Shown one piece after another: positions 1 through 8,599 of a DNA stretch of 64,000 nt. The DNA comes from Paenibacillus glycinis (GTDB taxonomy: Bacteria > Bacillota > Bacilli > Paenibacillales > Paenibacillaceae). The stretch is taken from contig NZ_JAAAMV010000028.1 of assembly GCF_009909185.1 (NCBI RefSeq), positions 62,001-126,000 of the forward strand, in the 5' to 3' direction. The translations under genes and the position numbers were made by a program. Positions within the stretch are counted from its first letter, which is position 1. The number at the start of each line of letters is the position of its first letter. The notes under the pieces are model-generated. The model searched no databases. It worked only from the letters and a program-made list of their open reading frames with translations, and was not told where the DNA came from.

Positions 1-267
1 GAGCAGCAGCACCGTCGCGGTATCCGCCGGGCTGAAGCGGACGACGACGCTCTCGCGGAGGCTGCCGGCGCCGCGCAGCTCCGCCGCGGGCACCCCCGCG
101 GGAATGAGCAGCAGGTCGTTCTTGCGGCACGTGGTCAACTGCCCGGCGAGGCGGTAAGTCGTCTGCCCGAACCGGATCCAGACCAGGGTGAAGCTGTCGC
201 TGCCGAGCGTCTGCTGTTCGCTCTTCAGGATGCCGCGTTCCTGCCGGATATCGAAGATGTCGAACAT
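1..267 (-). CDS. Probable AraC-type regulator, N-terminal sensing domain (partial, cut by window start)
   Basis: Only the first 89 codons are in the window. The ATG at 267 follows a GGAGG site eight bases upstream. The peptide begins MFDIFDIRQERGILK and has a beta-rich pattern with the stretch LLLIPAGVPAAEL. Such a pattern is typical of the cupin-like effector domain at the N-terminus of AraC-family regulators. The DNA-binding half would lie outside the window, so the family call is inferred from the N-terminal pattern alone. It is transcribed divergently from the pyruvate kinase gene, with about 160 bases between the two starts. Another cupin-fold protein is possible. Confidence 0.45.
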   Translation of the reverse strand, partial: MFDIFDIRQERGILKSEQQTLGSDSFTLVWIRFGQTTYRLAGQLTTCRKNDLLLIPAGVPAAELRGAGSLRESVVVRFSPADTATVLLL

Positions 268-425
268 GGCGTCGCCTCCGTTTCCTCTTTCTTCATCCGC
301 TTCCTGCTACTTTCGTCCTCTTCATCGTACTATTCTACAGCTACTGTACTATAGTTCATCGCGCTCGCGCAATCGATCTTCTACAATGAAAGAAGCGATG
401 AAAATAGGATCTGGGAGTGAGCAGA

Positions 426-1469
426 ATGAAGAAGACAGCGATCGTGTGCACGATGGGACCTGCCTGCATGTCCGAAGAAATGTTGGAGAATATGCTGCTG
501 GCCGGCATGAATATAGCTCGATTGAACTTGGCGCACGGGGAGCTTTCGGACCATAAGGAGCGCCTCGAGCTGGTGCGCGCGGCCGCGAAGAAGCTGAACG
601 TGCCCGTCTCCATCATGCTGGACATCAAGGGACCGGAGATCCGCACCGGACTGCTGCAGGAGCCTTCCTACCTGCTGGCGACCGGCGAATTCCTGACGCT
701 GACGACGGAACAAGTCCTGGGCACCGAGAAACGGATCTCGGTCTCGTACGACCTGGCGCAAGACGTGTCCGTCGGCTCGCGCATCATGATCGACGACGGC
801 TTGATCGAGCTGCAGGTCGTTCGCATCGAAGGACCGGACGTCGTCTGCGTCATCCAGAACGGCGGCATCATCAAATCCCGCAAAGGCGTTAACCTGCCGG
901 GCATCCGCACGAGCCTGCCGGGCGTGACGGAGAAGGACAAGCTGCACATCGCCTTCGGCATCGAGCACAACGTGGAAATCATCGCGATGTCGTTCGTCCG
1001 CCGCGCGGAAGACGTGCAGGAAGTAAAGGCGATGCTGGCCGCGCAAGGCGCCGGCCACATTCAAGTCATGTCCAAGATCGAGAACCAGGAAGGCCTGGAC
1101 GAGCTCGAAGCGATCGTGGAAGCTTCCGACAGCATCATGGTCGCCCGCGGCGATCTTGGCGTCGAGATTCCGATCGAGGACGTGCCGATGGCGCAGAAGC
1201 AGATGATCAGCGCCTGCAACCGCGCCGGCAAATTCGTCGTCACCGCGACGCAAATGCTCGAATCCATGCAGAGCAACCCGCGTCCGACCCGCGCCGAAGC
1301 GTGCGACGTGGCGAACGCGGTATGGGACGGCTCCGACGCGGTCATGCTGTCCGGCGAGACGGCGGCCGGCAAATACCCGCTGGAGGCGGTCCGCACGATG
1401 GCGGCGATCGCGATCCGCGCGGAGCAGACGATGGGCGAAGTCGCAAAGAAAGATTTGATCGGAGCGTAG
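426..1469 (+). CDS. Pyruvate kinase catalytic core lacking the C-terminal domain
   Basis: The 347-residue product carries pyruvate kinase A and B domains. Visible signatures are ARLNLAHG (R32, N34, H37), the KIE motif with K217 and E219, the metal-binding ARGDLG (D243), the ATQMLES loop (T275) and [10 protein letters not shown] near residue 310. Usual family members have about 475 residues or more, with a C-terminal allosteric and tetramer-contact domain. Here the protein stops right after the barrel, and a hairpin follows within 30 bases, so no C-domain is encoded downstream. The usual serine of the substrate loop (NFSHG) is alanine (NLAHG). A GTG at 417 is also in frame, but GGGAG at 413-417 is well placed for the ATG at 426. 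It could be a paralogue with reduced or changed activity. Family call is sure; function in glycolysis is not. Confidence 0.85.
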   Translation: MKKTAIVCTMGPACMSEEMLENMLLAGMNIARLNLAHGELSDHKERLELVRAAAKKLNVPVSIMLDIKGPEIRTGLLQEPSYLLATGEFLTLTTEQVLGTEKRISVSYDLAQDVSVGSRIMIDDGLIELQVVRIEGPDVVCVIQNGGIIKSRKGVNLPGIRTSLPGVTEKDKLHIAFGIEHNVEIIAMSFVRRAEDVQEVKAMLAAQGAGHIQVMSKIENQEGLDELEAIVEASDSIMVARGDLGVEIPIEDVPMAQKQMISACNRAGKFVVTATQMLESMQSNPRPTRAEACDVANAVWDGSDAVMLSGETAAGKYPLEAVRTMAAIAIRAEQTMGEVAKKDLIGA

Positions 1470-1496
1470 GCTTCGTTTAAAGTGAATAGAGAAGGT

Positions 1497-1535
1497 GAAA
1501 CGGCTGGCGTCTCCTTTGGGGGCGCCAGCCGTTTC
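1497..1535 (+). terminator. Stem-loop after pyruvate kinase core gene
   Basis: A perfect 13-bp stem (1497-1509 with 1523-1535) encloses a 13-base loop. The right arm ends in TTTC but no long T tract follows. It sits 28 bases after the stop codon at 1469 and probably ends that transcript. Confidence 0.65.
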
Positions 1536-1630
1536 ATTCCGGAGAAATCCACGCCACTTGGCTTGGATGAGGACAACGCGCGGCGGCTTTGCCGCGCATT
1601 GCGATTTACTAACGTTAGGCGGGAGCACTT

Positions 1631-3568
1631 ATGCACGTATTGACGGTTGATCATATTTCGAAGAGCTACGGCGAAAAAATATTGTTTCAAGATGTGTCGT
1701 TCGGCGTGGAGTCGGGCGACAAAATCGGCATCATCGGGGTGAACGGCACCGGGAAGTCGACGTTCATGCAGGTCGTCGCGGGCATCGAGCCTCCCGACGC
1801 GGGTTCGATTCTCGTCGTCGGCGGGACGACGGTGCGGATGCTGTCGCAGGATCCGCAATTCGACCCCGAGGAGACGGTGCTGGAGCATGTGCTCGGCGGC
1901 GATTCCGCGCAGATGCAGGCCGTGCGCGCCTATGCGGCGGCGCTGCGGGAATTGGAGCTGAAGCCCGGCGACGAGGCGCTGCAGGAGCGCCTTGTTCGCG
2001 CGAACCAGCGGATGAACGAAGCGGACGCGTGGGGCATCGAGAGCGACGCGAAGATCGCGCTGACGAAGCTCGGCATCCTGAACTTCGACGCCAAGCTCGG
2101 CATTCTCTCCGGCGGGCAGCGCAAGCGCGTCGCCATGGCCGCGGCGCTCATTCAGCCGGCCGACGTGCTGCTGCTGGACGAACCGACGAACCACATCGAC
2201 AACGAATCCGTCGCGTGGCTGGAAGGCATGCTGCAGAAGCGCAAGGGCGCGCTGCTGATGATTACGCATGACCGGTACTTCCTGGACCGAGTCAGCAATC
2301 GGACATTGGAGCTCGACAAGGGCAAGGCGTACTTCTATTCCGCCAATTACAGCCGGTTCCTGGAGTTGAAGCTGGACCGCGAGGAGCGGGAGGCGGCTTC
2401 CGAATCCAAGCGGCAAAACCTGCTGCGCAATGAACTCGCATGGATGCGCCGAGGCGCTCAGGCGCGCTCGACGAAGCAGCAGGCGCGGATTCAGCGCTTC
2501 GAGTCGCTGAGCGCGCAAGGGCCGGAGAAGGCGGCCGGCAAGCTGGAAATGTCCGTCGCTTCCTCGCGGCTCGGGAGGAAAATTCTCGAAATTGACGGTC
2601 TGGGTAAATCGTTCGAGGGCCGCAAGATCATCGACGGCTTCAGCTACATCGCGGTGCCGGAGGACCGCGTCGGCATCGTCGGGCGCAACGGTCTCGGCAA
2701 GTCGACGCTGCTGAAGCTGATCGCCGGCAAGCTGGCGCCGGACGAGGGCATCGTCGAGCTCGGCCCGACGGTGAAGCTCGGCGTGTTCTCGCAAGAGCGC
2801 GAAGAGATGGACGAGAGCTTGCGCGTCATCGATTACATCCGCGAGAGCGCGGAGCAGGTCGCGACCGCCGACGGCTCGACGATATCCGCGGGCCAGATGC
2901 TGGAGCGTTTCCTGTTCCCGCCCGCGCAGCAATGGACGCCGATCGCGAAGCTCTCCGGCGGCGAGAAGCGCCGCCTGCAGCTGCTGCGCGTCCTGATGGA
3001 AGCGCCGAACGTGCTGCTGCTGGACGAGCCGACGAACGATCTCGATATCTTGACGCTGACGGTGCTGGAAGATTACTTGGACGACTTCCCCGGCGTCGTG
3101 TTCACGGTATCCCATGACCGGTACTTCCTGGACCGGACGGCGGAACGGATCTTCGCGTTCGAGGGCAACGGCGTCATCGAGCAGCATGTCGGCAACTTCA
3201 CGGATTACCAGGCCTACGCGGCCGCGCATGGCGTACGGGCGGCGGCGAACGAAAGCGCCGAGCGCAAAGCCGACGCCGCCGCGACCAAGAAGCCGGCGGC
3301 CGAAGACGAGACGGAGCCTGCCAAGCCGACGAAGATGACGTACAAGGAGCAGAAGGATTTCGATACGATCGACGCGGATATCGCGAAAGCCGAAGCGGCG
3401 CTGCAGAAGGTGCAGGAGAAAATGGAGGCTTCCGCCAGCGATTCCGGCCTGCTGCAGGAATTGCTCGCCGAGCAGGCGACGCTTGAGGCGAAGCTGGAGG
3501 AACTGATGGACCGCTGGGCATATTTGAACGAACTGGCGGAGCAGATCGCGGCGAACAAGAAGAAATAA
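1631..3568 (+). CDS. ABC-F family ATPase, Uup/YfmR type
   Basis: This 645-residue cytoplasmic protein has two ABC ATPase domains and no membrane segment, which is the ABC-F plan of ribosome-acting translation factors. Domain one has a Walker A at 36-44 (GVNGTGKST), LSGGQ at 159-163 and LLLDEPTNHID near 180-190. Domain two has GRNGLGKST at 351-359, LSGGE at 441-445 and LLLDEPTNDLD near 462-472. A charged linker (about 245-300) joins them. The last 70 residues (about 574-640) form a Lys/Glu-rich coiled coil, the C-terminal domain of Uup-type members. Family knowledge points to relief of stalled ribosomes rather than transport. Start: ATG at 1631 after GGGAG. It stands alone and ends before a long hairpin at 3704. 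Confidence 0.92.
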   Translation: MHVLTVDHISKSYGEKILFQDVSFGVESGDKIGIIGVNGTGKSTFMQVVAGIEPPDAGSILVVGGTTVRMLSQDPQFDPEETVLEHVLGGDSAQMQAVRAYAAALRELELKPGDEALQERLVRANQRMNEADAWGIESDAKIALTKLGILNFDAKLGILSGGQRKRVAMAAALIQPADVLLLDEPTNHIDNESVAWLEGMLQKRKGALLMITHDRYFLDRVSNRTLELDKGKAYFYSANYSRFLELKLDREEREAASESKRQNLLRNELAWMRRGAQARSTKQQARIQRFESLSAQGPEKAAGKLEMSVASSRLGRKILEIDGLGKSFEGRKIIDGFSYIAVPEDRVGIVGRNGLGKSTLLKLIAGKLAPDEGIVELGPTVKLGVFSQEREEMDESLRVIDYIRESAEQVATADGSTISAGQMLERFLFPPAQQWTPIAKLSGGEKRRLQLLRVLMEAPNVLLLDEPTNDLDILTLTVLEDYLDDFPGVVFTVSHDRYFLDRTAERIFAFEGNGVIEQHVGNFTDYQAYAAAHGVRAAANESAERKADAAATKKPAAEDETEPAKPTKMTYKEQKDFDTIDADIAKAEAALQKVQEKMEASASDSGLLQELLAEQATLEAKLEELMDRWAYLNELAEQIAANKKK

Positions 3569-3703
3569 CCGACGATTCGGCGTCGGTGTCGCGCAGCGGC
3601 ATTGTCTTGACCTGCCCCGAAGGCATAGCGACGAAGGCGATGCGTTGCCATGCTCGCCACGGACGGGCGGGGGATGCCGGCTCGCGGCATAGATTCGAAT
3701 AAA

Positions 3704-3746
3704 TGCAAAGAAGAGGTTCTCCTTGTCGGAGAGCCTCTTCTTTGCA
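3704..3746. terminator. Strong 19-bp hairpin between ABC-F gene and repeat region
   Basis: Positions 3704-3722 pair with 3728-3746 around the loop TTGTC, with a single G-T wobble. It lies about 135 bases after the ABC-F stop. Neither side has a long T run, but the arms begin TGCAAAG and end CTTTGCA, so it could act in both directions between this gene and the converging MATE gene. Confidence 0.6.
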
Positions 3747-3818
3747 TGATGGCGCAGGTTTCGAATTGACGATGGTGCCCTTGCCGCCAGCTTGCCGGCA
3801 GCTTGGCGCACGCGCCGC

Positions 3819-4019
3819 AAGCGGGCGGCAAAAATTGCTGCCGAGCTGCGCTTGAAGCAGCCGCTCCAGCATAAAGCCGGAAAGCTCGGGCGAGTCGCCA
3901 ACCGAGCGGCGAGAAATGGTGCCGAGCTGCGCTTGTAGCAGCCGGCCAGCGCGAAGTCGAAAAGCTATGGCCGCCCTCCAAGCGAGCGGCGAGAATCGAT
4001 GGCGCTGCGCTTGAACCCG
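3819..4019. repeat. Degenerate tandem repeat, three ~80-bp units
   Basis: Three imperfect copies of a GC-rich unit fill the gap between two convergent genes. The core GCCGAGCTGCGCTTG occurs at 3840-3854 and 3921-3935, and a variant ends at 4013, giving spacings of 81 and 78 bases. A second marker, GAGCGGCGAGAA, occurs at 3904 and 3984 with a diverged copy near 3822. The whole 3569-4047 gap has no supported gene. An antisense open frame crosses the units but has no start signal and reads into the ABC-F gene, so it is taken as non-coding. Confidence 0.65.
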
Positions 4020-4047
4020 CCGCGCCCCATCTCGCCGCCGTCACGCC

Positions 4048-5511
4048 TTAAGCGCGGGCGGCGACGGCATTCGAGGCCGCCGCCTCCGCGCCAGACGGCG
4101 CGCCGCTGCCCGTGCTTGCAGCGATCCCCTGCGCCGCGGGGGTCGCCCTCTGCAGCTCCCGCTGTTCGGCGCGGTTCAGATACTTCCGCTGCCGCCAGCG
4201 GATGAAGGCGAGGACGCCGCGCACGTATTCGTCGGCGATCATGCAGCAGTAGATGGCGACGAGCCCCCAGCCCAGATGCAGGCCGAAGTAATACGAAAGG
4301 CCGGTGGCGACGCCCCACATGGAGAAGAGGGCGGTGACCATCGGGAAGCGCGTGTCGCCGACCGCGTTCAGGCCGGAATTGAAGCCCATGTTGAGCATTT
4401 TCCCCGGCTGCAGCACGATGTTGAGGGCGAGGAGCGAGATGCCCATGCGCATGATAGCGGGATCTTCGGTGAAGAAGCCCAGGAACCATCGGCCGAGCAG
4501 GGCGAGCAGCACGGCGTTGATCGTGACGATGGCCAGTCCGATATAGAGCGCCCGGTACGCGTTCTTGTACGCTTCCTGATACTGCTTGGAGCCGAAGAGG
4601 TGGGCGATCTTGATCTGCACGCCCATGGCAACGGCCAGCCCGAGCATGAAGCAGAACGATTCGAGCGTGTTCAAATACGTCCGCGTCGCGAGCTCCTTGG
4701 CGCCGAGGACGGCCAGGAACATGAAGATGACCATCTGCGAAAGCACCCAGCAGGACGAATTGACGCCGAGCGGCCAGCCGATGCGGAGCACTTCCTTGAA
4801 CAGCTTGCGGTCCCTCAGCCGAACATCTGCGATTCCAACCTTGCGTTCGAACGCATGGACGAACATGTAGGCCAGGATGAGCATCATGATGATCCGGCAG
4901 GAGAACGTCGAGATCGCGACGCCTTTCAACCCCCACTGCGGAAAGCCGAACGCGCCGAAAATAAACGCGTAATTGAACAGCACGTGCAGGACGTTGATGG
5001 CGACCGCCGTCAGCATCGGCCCGCGCGTATTGCCCGTATTGCGGATCACGGTGCTGAACGCGGCCGAGAGGGCGAAGGGCGCGAGTCCGCAGCCGGCGAC
5101 GGAGATATAGGTGCGGGCCAGCGGGAGAAGCTCCTCCGGCGTCTGGATCAGCCGCGCGATCTGGTCCGGCAGCAGGAAGAGGAGCGCGCTGATGCCGATG
5201 CCGATGATCGCGGTGACCTTCGCCGCGATGACGGCGATCGTGCGGGCTTCCTCCGGCCGGCGCGAGCCCAGCTTTTGGGCGACGAGGATGCCTGCGCCGC
5301 CGGTGATCGTCATGAACAGCGTATTCAGCCCGTTGAAGAGCTGGTTGGACAGCCCGACCACCGCGACGGCGTCGTCGGATACCCGGCTGACCATGAGCGT
5401 ATCCACGGTGCCGAGCAGCGTGGCGAGAAACAATTCAATGAAGATCGGCCAAGACAATGACCATAACGAATACGAGCGAAGCTCGCGTTTGCGATCCGAT
5501 GCTGCGTTCAT
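4048..5511 (-). CDS. MATE family efflux transporter
   Basis: The 487-residue integral membrane protein shows about twelve hydrophobic segments in two related halves, the MATE (MatE) plan. The first half contains LATLLGTVDTLMVSRVSDDAVAVVG, and the second half contains the internal LNMGFNSGLNAVGDTRFPM stretch typical of MATE proteins. Members exchange Na+ or H+ for organic cations, drugs or metabolites across the cytoplasmic membrane. The substrate cannot be told from sequence. The C-terminal 45 residues are an Ala-rich hydrophilic tail. Start: ATG at 5511 with GGAGG twelve bases upstream, a slightly long spacing. It is transcribed divergently from the AraC gene at 5687, which may be its regulator, although that is only position-based. 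Confidence 0.9.
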   Translation of the reverse strand: MNAASDRKRELRSYSLWSLSWPIFIELFLATLLGTVDTLMVSRVSDDAVAVVGLSNQLFNGLNTLFMTITGGAGILVAQKLGSRRPEEARTIAVIAAKVTAIIGIGISALLFLLPDQIARLIQTPEELLPLARTYISVAGCGLAPFALSAAFSTVIRNTGNTRGPMLTAVAINVLHVLFNYAFIFGAFGFPQWGLKGVAISTFSCRIIMMLILAYMFVHAFERKVGIADVRLRDRKLFKEVLRIGWPLGVNSSCWVLSQMVIFMFLAVLGAKELATRTYLNTLESFCFMLGLAVAMGVQIKIAHLFGSKQYQEAYKNAYRALYIGLAIVTINAVLLALLGRWFLGFFTEDPAIMRMGISLLALNIVLQPGKMLNMGFNSGLNAVGDTRFPMVTALFSMWGVATGLSYYFGLHLGWGLVAIYCCMIADEYVRGVLAFIRWRQRKYLNRAEQRELQRATPAAQGIAASTGSGAPSGAEAAASNAVAARA

Positions 5512-5686
5512 CCTGCTTGCTTACCTCCCGTGATGCCGTACGATTGCGAATGCGCCATGCGCGCGTTTCACTTTCAAATTATAGATGGTATACTGAGCGC
5601 AGTGTATGATGCTTTCAACCGAAACTTTCAAAATTCAAACCTCTGGAATCGGCCGGGAAGGACAGCCGGGGAAAGGAAGGGCTTTC

Positions 5687-6574
5687 ATGAGCATGCTGCA
5701 GTTCACGGTGCCGCCGCTGCCGCATTACATGCTGTGCGGACCGTCGTTTTACGCGCCGGGAGGCAGGCATGTCAGCCGGCGGAACGTCGGGGTGTTCGAC
5801 CTGCTGGTCGTGCGCGAGGGCTGTCTCTACATGGGGGAGGAGGACCGGACCTTCGAGGTCGGCGAAGGCTGCGCGCTGATTCTCAGGCCGGACAGCTACC
5901 ATTACGGGACGAAGGGCTGCGACGTCCATACCTCCTATTATTGGCTGCACTTTCAGACGACGGGCAGCTGGTCCGTCACCGACGACGAGCTGCCGAGGCA
6001 CGGCGTCGAGCCGTACGACGAGAAGCGCACGCAGGCGCTGTGGTCGTACGCCACGCATACCTTTCAGATCCAAGTCCCGCAATTCGCGCGGCTGCTGCAC
6101 CCGGGCAAGGTGGACGAGCTGATCGGGCAGCTGATCCAGCTGAACCAAAGCTTTTACTCCGGCAGCGCGAAATGGAATCAGCAGGCGCTCTTCCAAGACG
6201 TGCTGCGCCAGCTGTCCGCTTCCATGGCGAAGGAAGAGTCGACGCCCGCGGCGGCGTGCGCGGACTTGGCCGCGGCCTATATGCGCAAGCATTACCGCGA
6301 ATCCGTCACCGCGCAGGAGCTCGGCGACCGGCTGAACTTTCACCCGGTCTATATCGCCCGCTGCATGCAGCGGATCTACGGCTGCACGCCGATGGAGTAC
6401 CTGCTGCATCACCGCATCGAGCAGGCGAAGCTGATGCTGCTGCAGACCGACCACACCGTCGCCCGCATCGCGGAGGAGGTCGGCTTCAACCAGGCGGCGT
6501 ATTTCACCTCGTGCTTCACGCGGGCCGAGGGCATCTCGCCGCGCAAATACCGGCAGCGGTTCTCGTACGGTTGA
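5687..6574 (+). CDS. AraC family transcriptional regulator with cupin sensing domain
   Basis: The 295-residue product has an N-terminal cupin-like half (about 1-170, with VGEGCALILRPDSYHYG) and a C-terminal AraC DNA-binding half (about 195-293). The second helix-turn-helix is VARIAEEVGFNQAAYFTSCFTRAEGISPRKYRQ, the classical signature. Such proteins act as sugar-responsive activators in this lineage. An in-frame ATG exists at 5606, but AAGGAAGGG at 5673-5681 is correctly spaced for the ATG at 5687. Transcription is divergent from the MATE gene. A hairpin follows the stop. The effector and target genes are not shown by the sequence. Confidence 0.9.
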   Translation: MSMLQFTVPPLPHYMLCGPSFYAPGGRHVSRRNVGVFDLLVVREGCLYMGEEDRTFEVGEGCALILRPDSYHYGTKGCDVHTSYYWLHFQTTGSWSVTDDELPRHGVEPYDEKRTQALWSYATHTFQIQVPQFARLLHPGKVDELIGQLIQLNQSFYSGSAKWNQQALFQDVLRQLSASMAKEESTPAAACADLAAAYMRKHYRESVTAQELGDRLNFHPVYIARCMQRIYGCTPMEYLLHHRIEQAKLMLLQTDHTVARIAEEVGFNQAAYFTSCFTRAEGISPRKYRQRFSYG

Positions 6575-6589
6575 CGGGAGCATAGAAAA

Positions 6590-6632
6590 GAAGACCGTCA
6601 TCCGGCGGCATGCGCGGCGGATAACGGTCTTC
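6590..6632. terminator. Hairpin between AraC gene and dps
   Basis: Positions 6590-6604 pair with 6618-6632 with one mismatch (C-A), around a 13-base GC-rich loop. It lies 15 bases after the AraC stop and 50 bases past the stop of the converging dps gene, so it may serve both. Confidence 0.65.
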
Positions 6633-6682
6633 GGTATAGGCAGGGAGCATGCTTGCGGCTGCCGATTTTCTCGCGGAATCGC

Positions 6683-7126
6683 TTAGCGTCCGTTGAACGC
6701 TTTAAGCATCCACGTGTGCTTCTCGAGCGATTTGTGAATGGCGAGCAGCAGATCGCTGGTCGTCTCGTCGCCCGCGGCCTCGGCGGCTTCCATGCCTTCC
6801 TTCAGCTCGGAGGCGACGTTCGTGAAGTCCTCGATCAGGACGTCGACCATCTCGCCGGCCGTTTCTTTGCCCGATGCTTCTTTAACGGTGGAGTACTCCA
6901 GATGCTCGGCCATCGTGGCGTAAGGCGCGCCGCCGATCGTCAGCAACCGCTCCGCGATGTCGTCGACATGCAGCGTGGCTTCCTCGTAGAGCTCCTGGAA
7001 CTTCACGTGCAGCGTGAAAAACTGGTTTCCTTTGACGTACCAGTGATAGTTGTGCAGCTTCACGTAAAGGACGCTCCAGGTCGAGATTTGTTTGTTCAGG
7101 ATCGTTTGCAGTTTTTTTGTCGGCAT
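6683..7126 (-). CDS. dps: Dps/MrgA-type ferritin-like DNA-protection protein
   Basis: The 147-residue protein matches the Dps family in length and pattern: HNYHWYVKGNQFFTLH followed by DDIAERLLTIGG. Dps forms a dodecamer that oxidises and stores iron and shields DNA under peroxide stress. Ferroxidase residues align as H28, H40, D55 and E59. The position that is Asp or Glu in typical members is Gln here (Q44, codon CAG), which could weaken the iron site. GGGAG at 7136-7140 fits the ATG at 7126 (nine bases); the ATG at 7135 touches the site and is unlikely. A PerR-like box in a promoter about 310 bases upstream suggests peroxide control with a long leader. Family is sure. Confidence 0.93.
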   Translation of the reverse strand: MPTKKLQTILNKQISTWSVLYVKLHNYHWYVKGNQFFTLHVKFQELYEEATLHVDDIAERLLTIGGAPYATMAEHLEYSTVKEASGKETAGEMVDVLIEDFTNVASELKEGMEAAEAAGDETTSDLLLAIHKSLEKHTWMLKAFNGR

Positions 7127-7441
7127 GTTCGGCATCTCCCTTTTAAATAAGATCGAGTACTTACGCTGTTGCAGCTTGCTGCGCTTGCGCTGCGGCCGGC
7201 AGGCGCGCATTCGCCCGGGATACCCCTCTATTTTGCCGAGGCGTCCGGCGAAATAACCGCGGCTTCCGCCGCAACTTCGCACCCTCGGCAAACTTTGGCC
7301 CGATGTCCGCATGGGCGAGCCGGCGACGGCATTCAATCCGGCGAGCCCCGTACCCGCGAACGTACTGCGCGTGGGCGGTCGCTTCCTTCTACTCTTAACC
7401 GCAGCTTCTGGAAATGAAACTAATTAATAATAAGTACTAAA
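7127..7441 (-). other. Long GC-rich leader of dps, no gene supported
   Basis: Between the dps start and the AT-rich promoter near 7450 lie about 300 GC-rich bases. Open frames exist on both strands, but none has a ribosome-binding site or a recognisable product. If the PerR-box promoter is the real one, this is a long 5' untranslated region of dps. A second, nearer promoter was not visible. Confidence 0.4.
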
Positions 7442-7473
7442 TTAAAATTATTATAAATAAGGATAAATGTCAA
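7442..7473 (-). promoter_or_regulatory. PerR-box-like operator in a dps-directed promoter
   Basis: The sequence TTAAAATTATTATAA at 7442-7456 matches the Bacillus PerR box TTATAATNATTATAA at 14 of 15 positions. It overlaps the -10 element (TAATTT, complement of 7445-7450) of a minus-strand promoter whose -35 is a perfect TTGACA (complement of 7468-7473), with 17 bases between. PerR boxes over the -10 are the usual way peroxide-stress genes such as mrgA are repressed. The box is 315 bases from the dps start, which is unusually far. Confidence 0.6.
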
Positions 7474-7659
7474 GGGTCATTGCTTCCGATCTTCGGTCGT
7501 GATACGTTAGCTTCAACAGGAATGAGGCGCCTCGCCCGCGATTCCGCCGTACGGCCGGCAATCGGCGGATCGAACTACCGATGGACCCCGCAGCGTTCGT
7601 TCGCGGCGTTCACCGTATAAAATCAGGCATTGTGGCCAAAACAGAAGAGAGGACCGAAC

Positions 7660-8544
7660 ATGAACATGGCAAAGAAACGGGTTCGCAAGGCAATTATTCC
7701 GGCAGGAGGGCTCGGCACGCGGTTTTTGCCGGCTACGAAGGCGCAGCCGAAGGAAATGCTGCCGCTCATCGATAAGCCCGCCATTCAATATATCGTCGAG
7801 GAAGCGGTCGCTTCCGGCATCGAAAGCATCATGATCGTAAGCGGCCGCAACAAGCGGGCGATCGAGGATCATTTCGACAAATCGTTCGAGCTGGAGGCGG
7901 AGCTCGAAGCGCAGGGCAAAGCGGAAATGCTGGAGCTGGTCCGGAGCATCTCCCGTTTGGCGGAGATCGTCTATATCCGGCAGGGCGCGCCGCTCGGCTT
8001 GGGCCATGCGGTATTGTGCGCGCGCCGTTTCGTGGGTGACGAGCCGTTCGCGGTGCTGCTCGGCGACGATATCTTGCAAGCGGAGCGGCCCTGCCTCGCG
8101 CAGATGATCGAGCAGTACGAGCGGCGCGAGTCGTCGGTCGTCGCGGTCATGGAGGTGCCTTGGGATCAGACGCACAAGTACGGGATCGTCGATCTGGCCG
8201 ACAGCGACGACGGCCGTCTTCGCGGACTCGTGGAGAAGCCGTCTCCGGGCGAAGCCCCGTCCAATCTGGCCATCGTCGGCAGGTACGTGCTGGAGCACGG
8301 CATTTTCGAGCTGCTCGAGCATGCCAAGCCCGGCAAGGGCGGCGAGATTCAATTGACGGACAGCCTCCAGCGCCTTAATTTGACGAACCCGATGAGCGCG
8401 TTCCGATTCGAGGGCCAGCGCTACGACGTCGGGGATAAGTTGGGCTTCGTGCAGGCGACGATCGACTTGGCCCTGCGCCGGGAGGATTTGTCCGAGGACG
8501 TGCGTAACTACATGATCGAGCGGTTAAAGCAGGGATATAGCTGA
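7660..8544 (+). CDS. galU: UTP-glucose-1-phosphate uridylyltransferase
   Basis: The 294-residue cytoplasmic enzyme makes UDP-glucose from UTP and glucose-1-phosphate. The nucleotide-binding motif IIPAGGLGTRFLPATKAQPKEM lies near residues 12-33. Further family blocks are GLGHAVLCAR, VLLGDDI, GLVEKP and the C-terminal RYDVGDKLGFVQAT. UDP-glucose feeds galactose metabolism, cell-wall glycopolymers and polysaccharide precursors, so it could support the surface-glycan cluster at 29.5-49.7 kb, though it is not linked to it. GAGAGGA six bases upstream fits the ATG at 7660; an ATG at 7666 and a farther GTG are less likely. Confidence 0.93.
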   Translation: MNMAKKRVRKAIIPAGGLGTRFLPATKAQPKEMLPLIDKPAIQYIVEEAVASGIESIMIVSGRNKRAIEDHFDKSFELEAELEAQGKAEMLELVRSISRLAEIVYIRQGAPLGLGHAVLCARRFVGDEPFAVLLGDDILQAERPCLAQMIEQYERRESSVVAVMEVPWDQTHKYGIVDLADSDDGRLRGLVEKPSPGEAPSNLAIVGRYVLEHGIFELLEHAKPGKGGEIQLTDSLQRLNLTNPMSAFRFEGQRYDVGDKLGFVQATIDLALRREDLSEDVRNYMIERLKQGYS

Positions 8545-8599
8545 CGGGAAACGACGGTTGTCATCGCGTTCCCGCCGGCGGAAGGCGAGGACGCGACTG

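Noticed and set aside
1061..3901. Long open frame on the minus strand opposite the ABC-F gene
   Set aside because: It is antisense to clearly real genes, Arg-rich and without family motifs. Such frames are common in GC-rich DNA. The same holds for plus-strand frames opposite the receptor at 16200-18446 and opposite aconitase at 58697-60517.
5560..5600. GTTTCACTTTC near 5567 as a third IclR-type site
   Set aside because: Only one half-site is present; the TGAAAC arm is missing.
7169..7417. 82-codon open frame upstream of galU
   Set aside because: No ribosome-binding site, Arg/Pro/Ser-rich without pattern, and opposite to the proposed dps leader.
7416..7440. Second PerR box beside the first
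   Set aside because: The AT-rich stretch has only partial palindromes there; matches to the consensus are no better than expected in AT-rich DNA.
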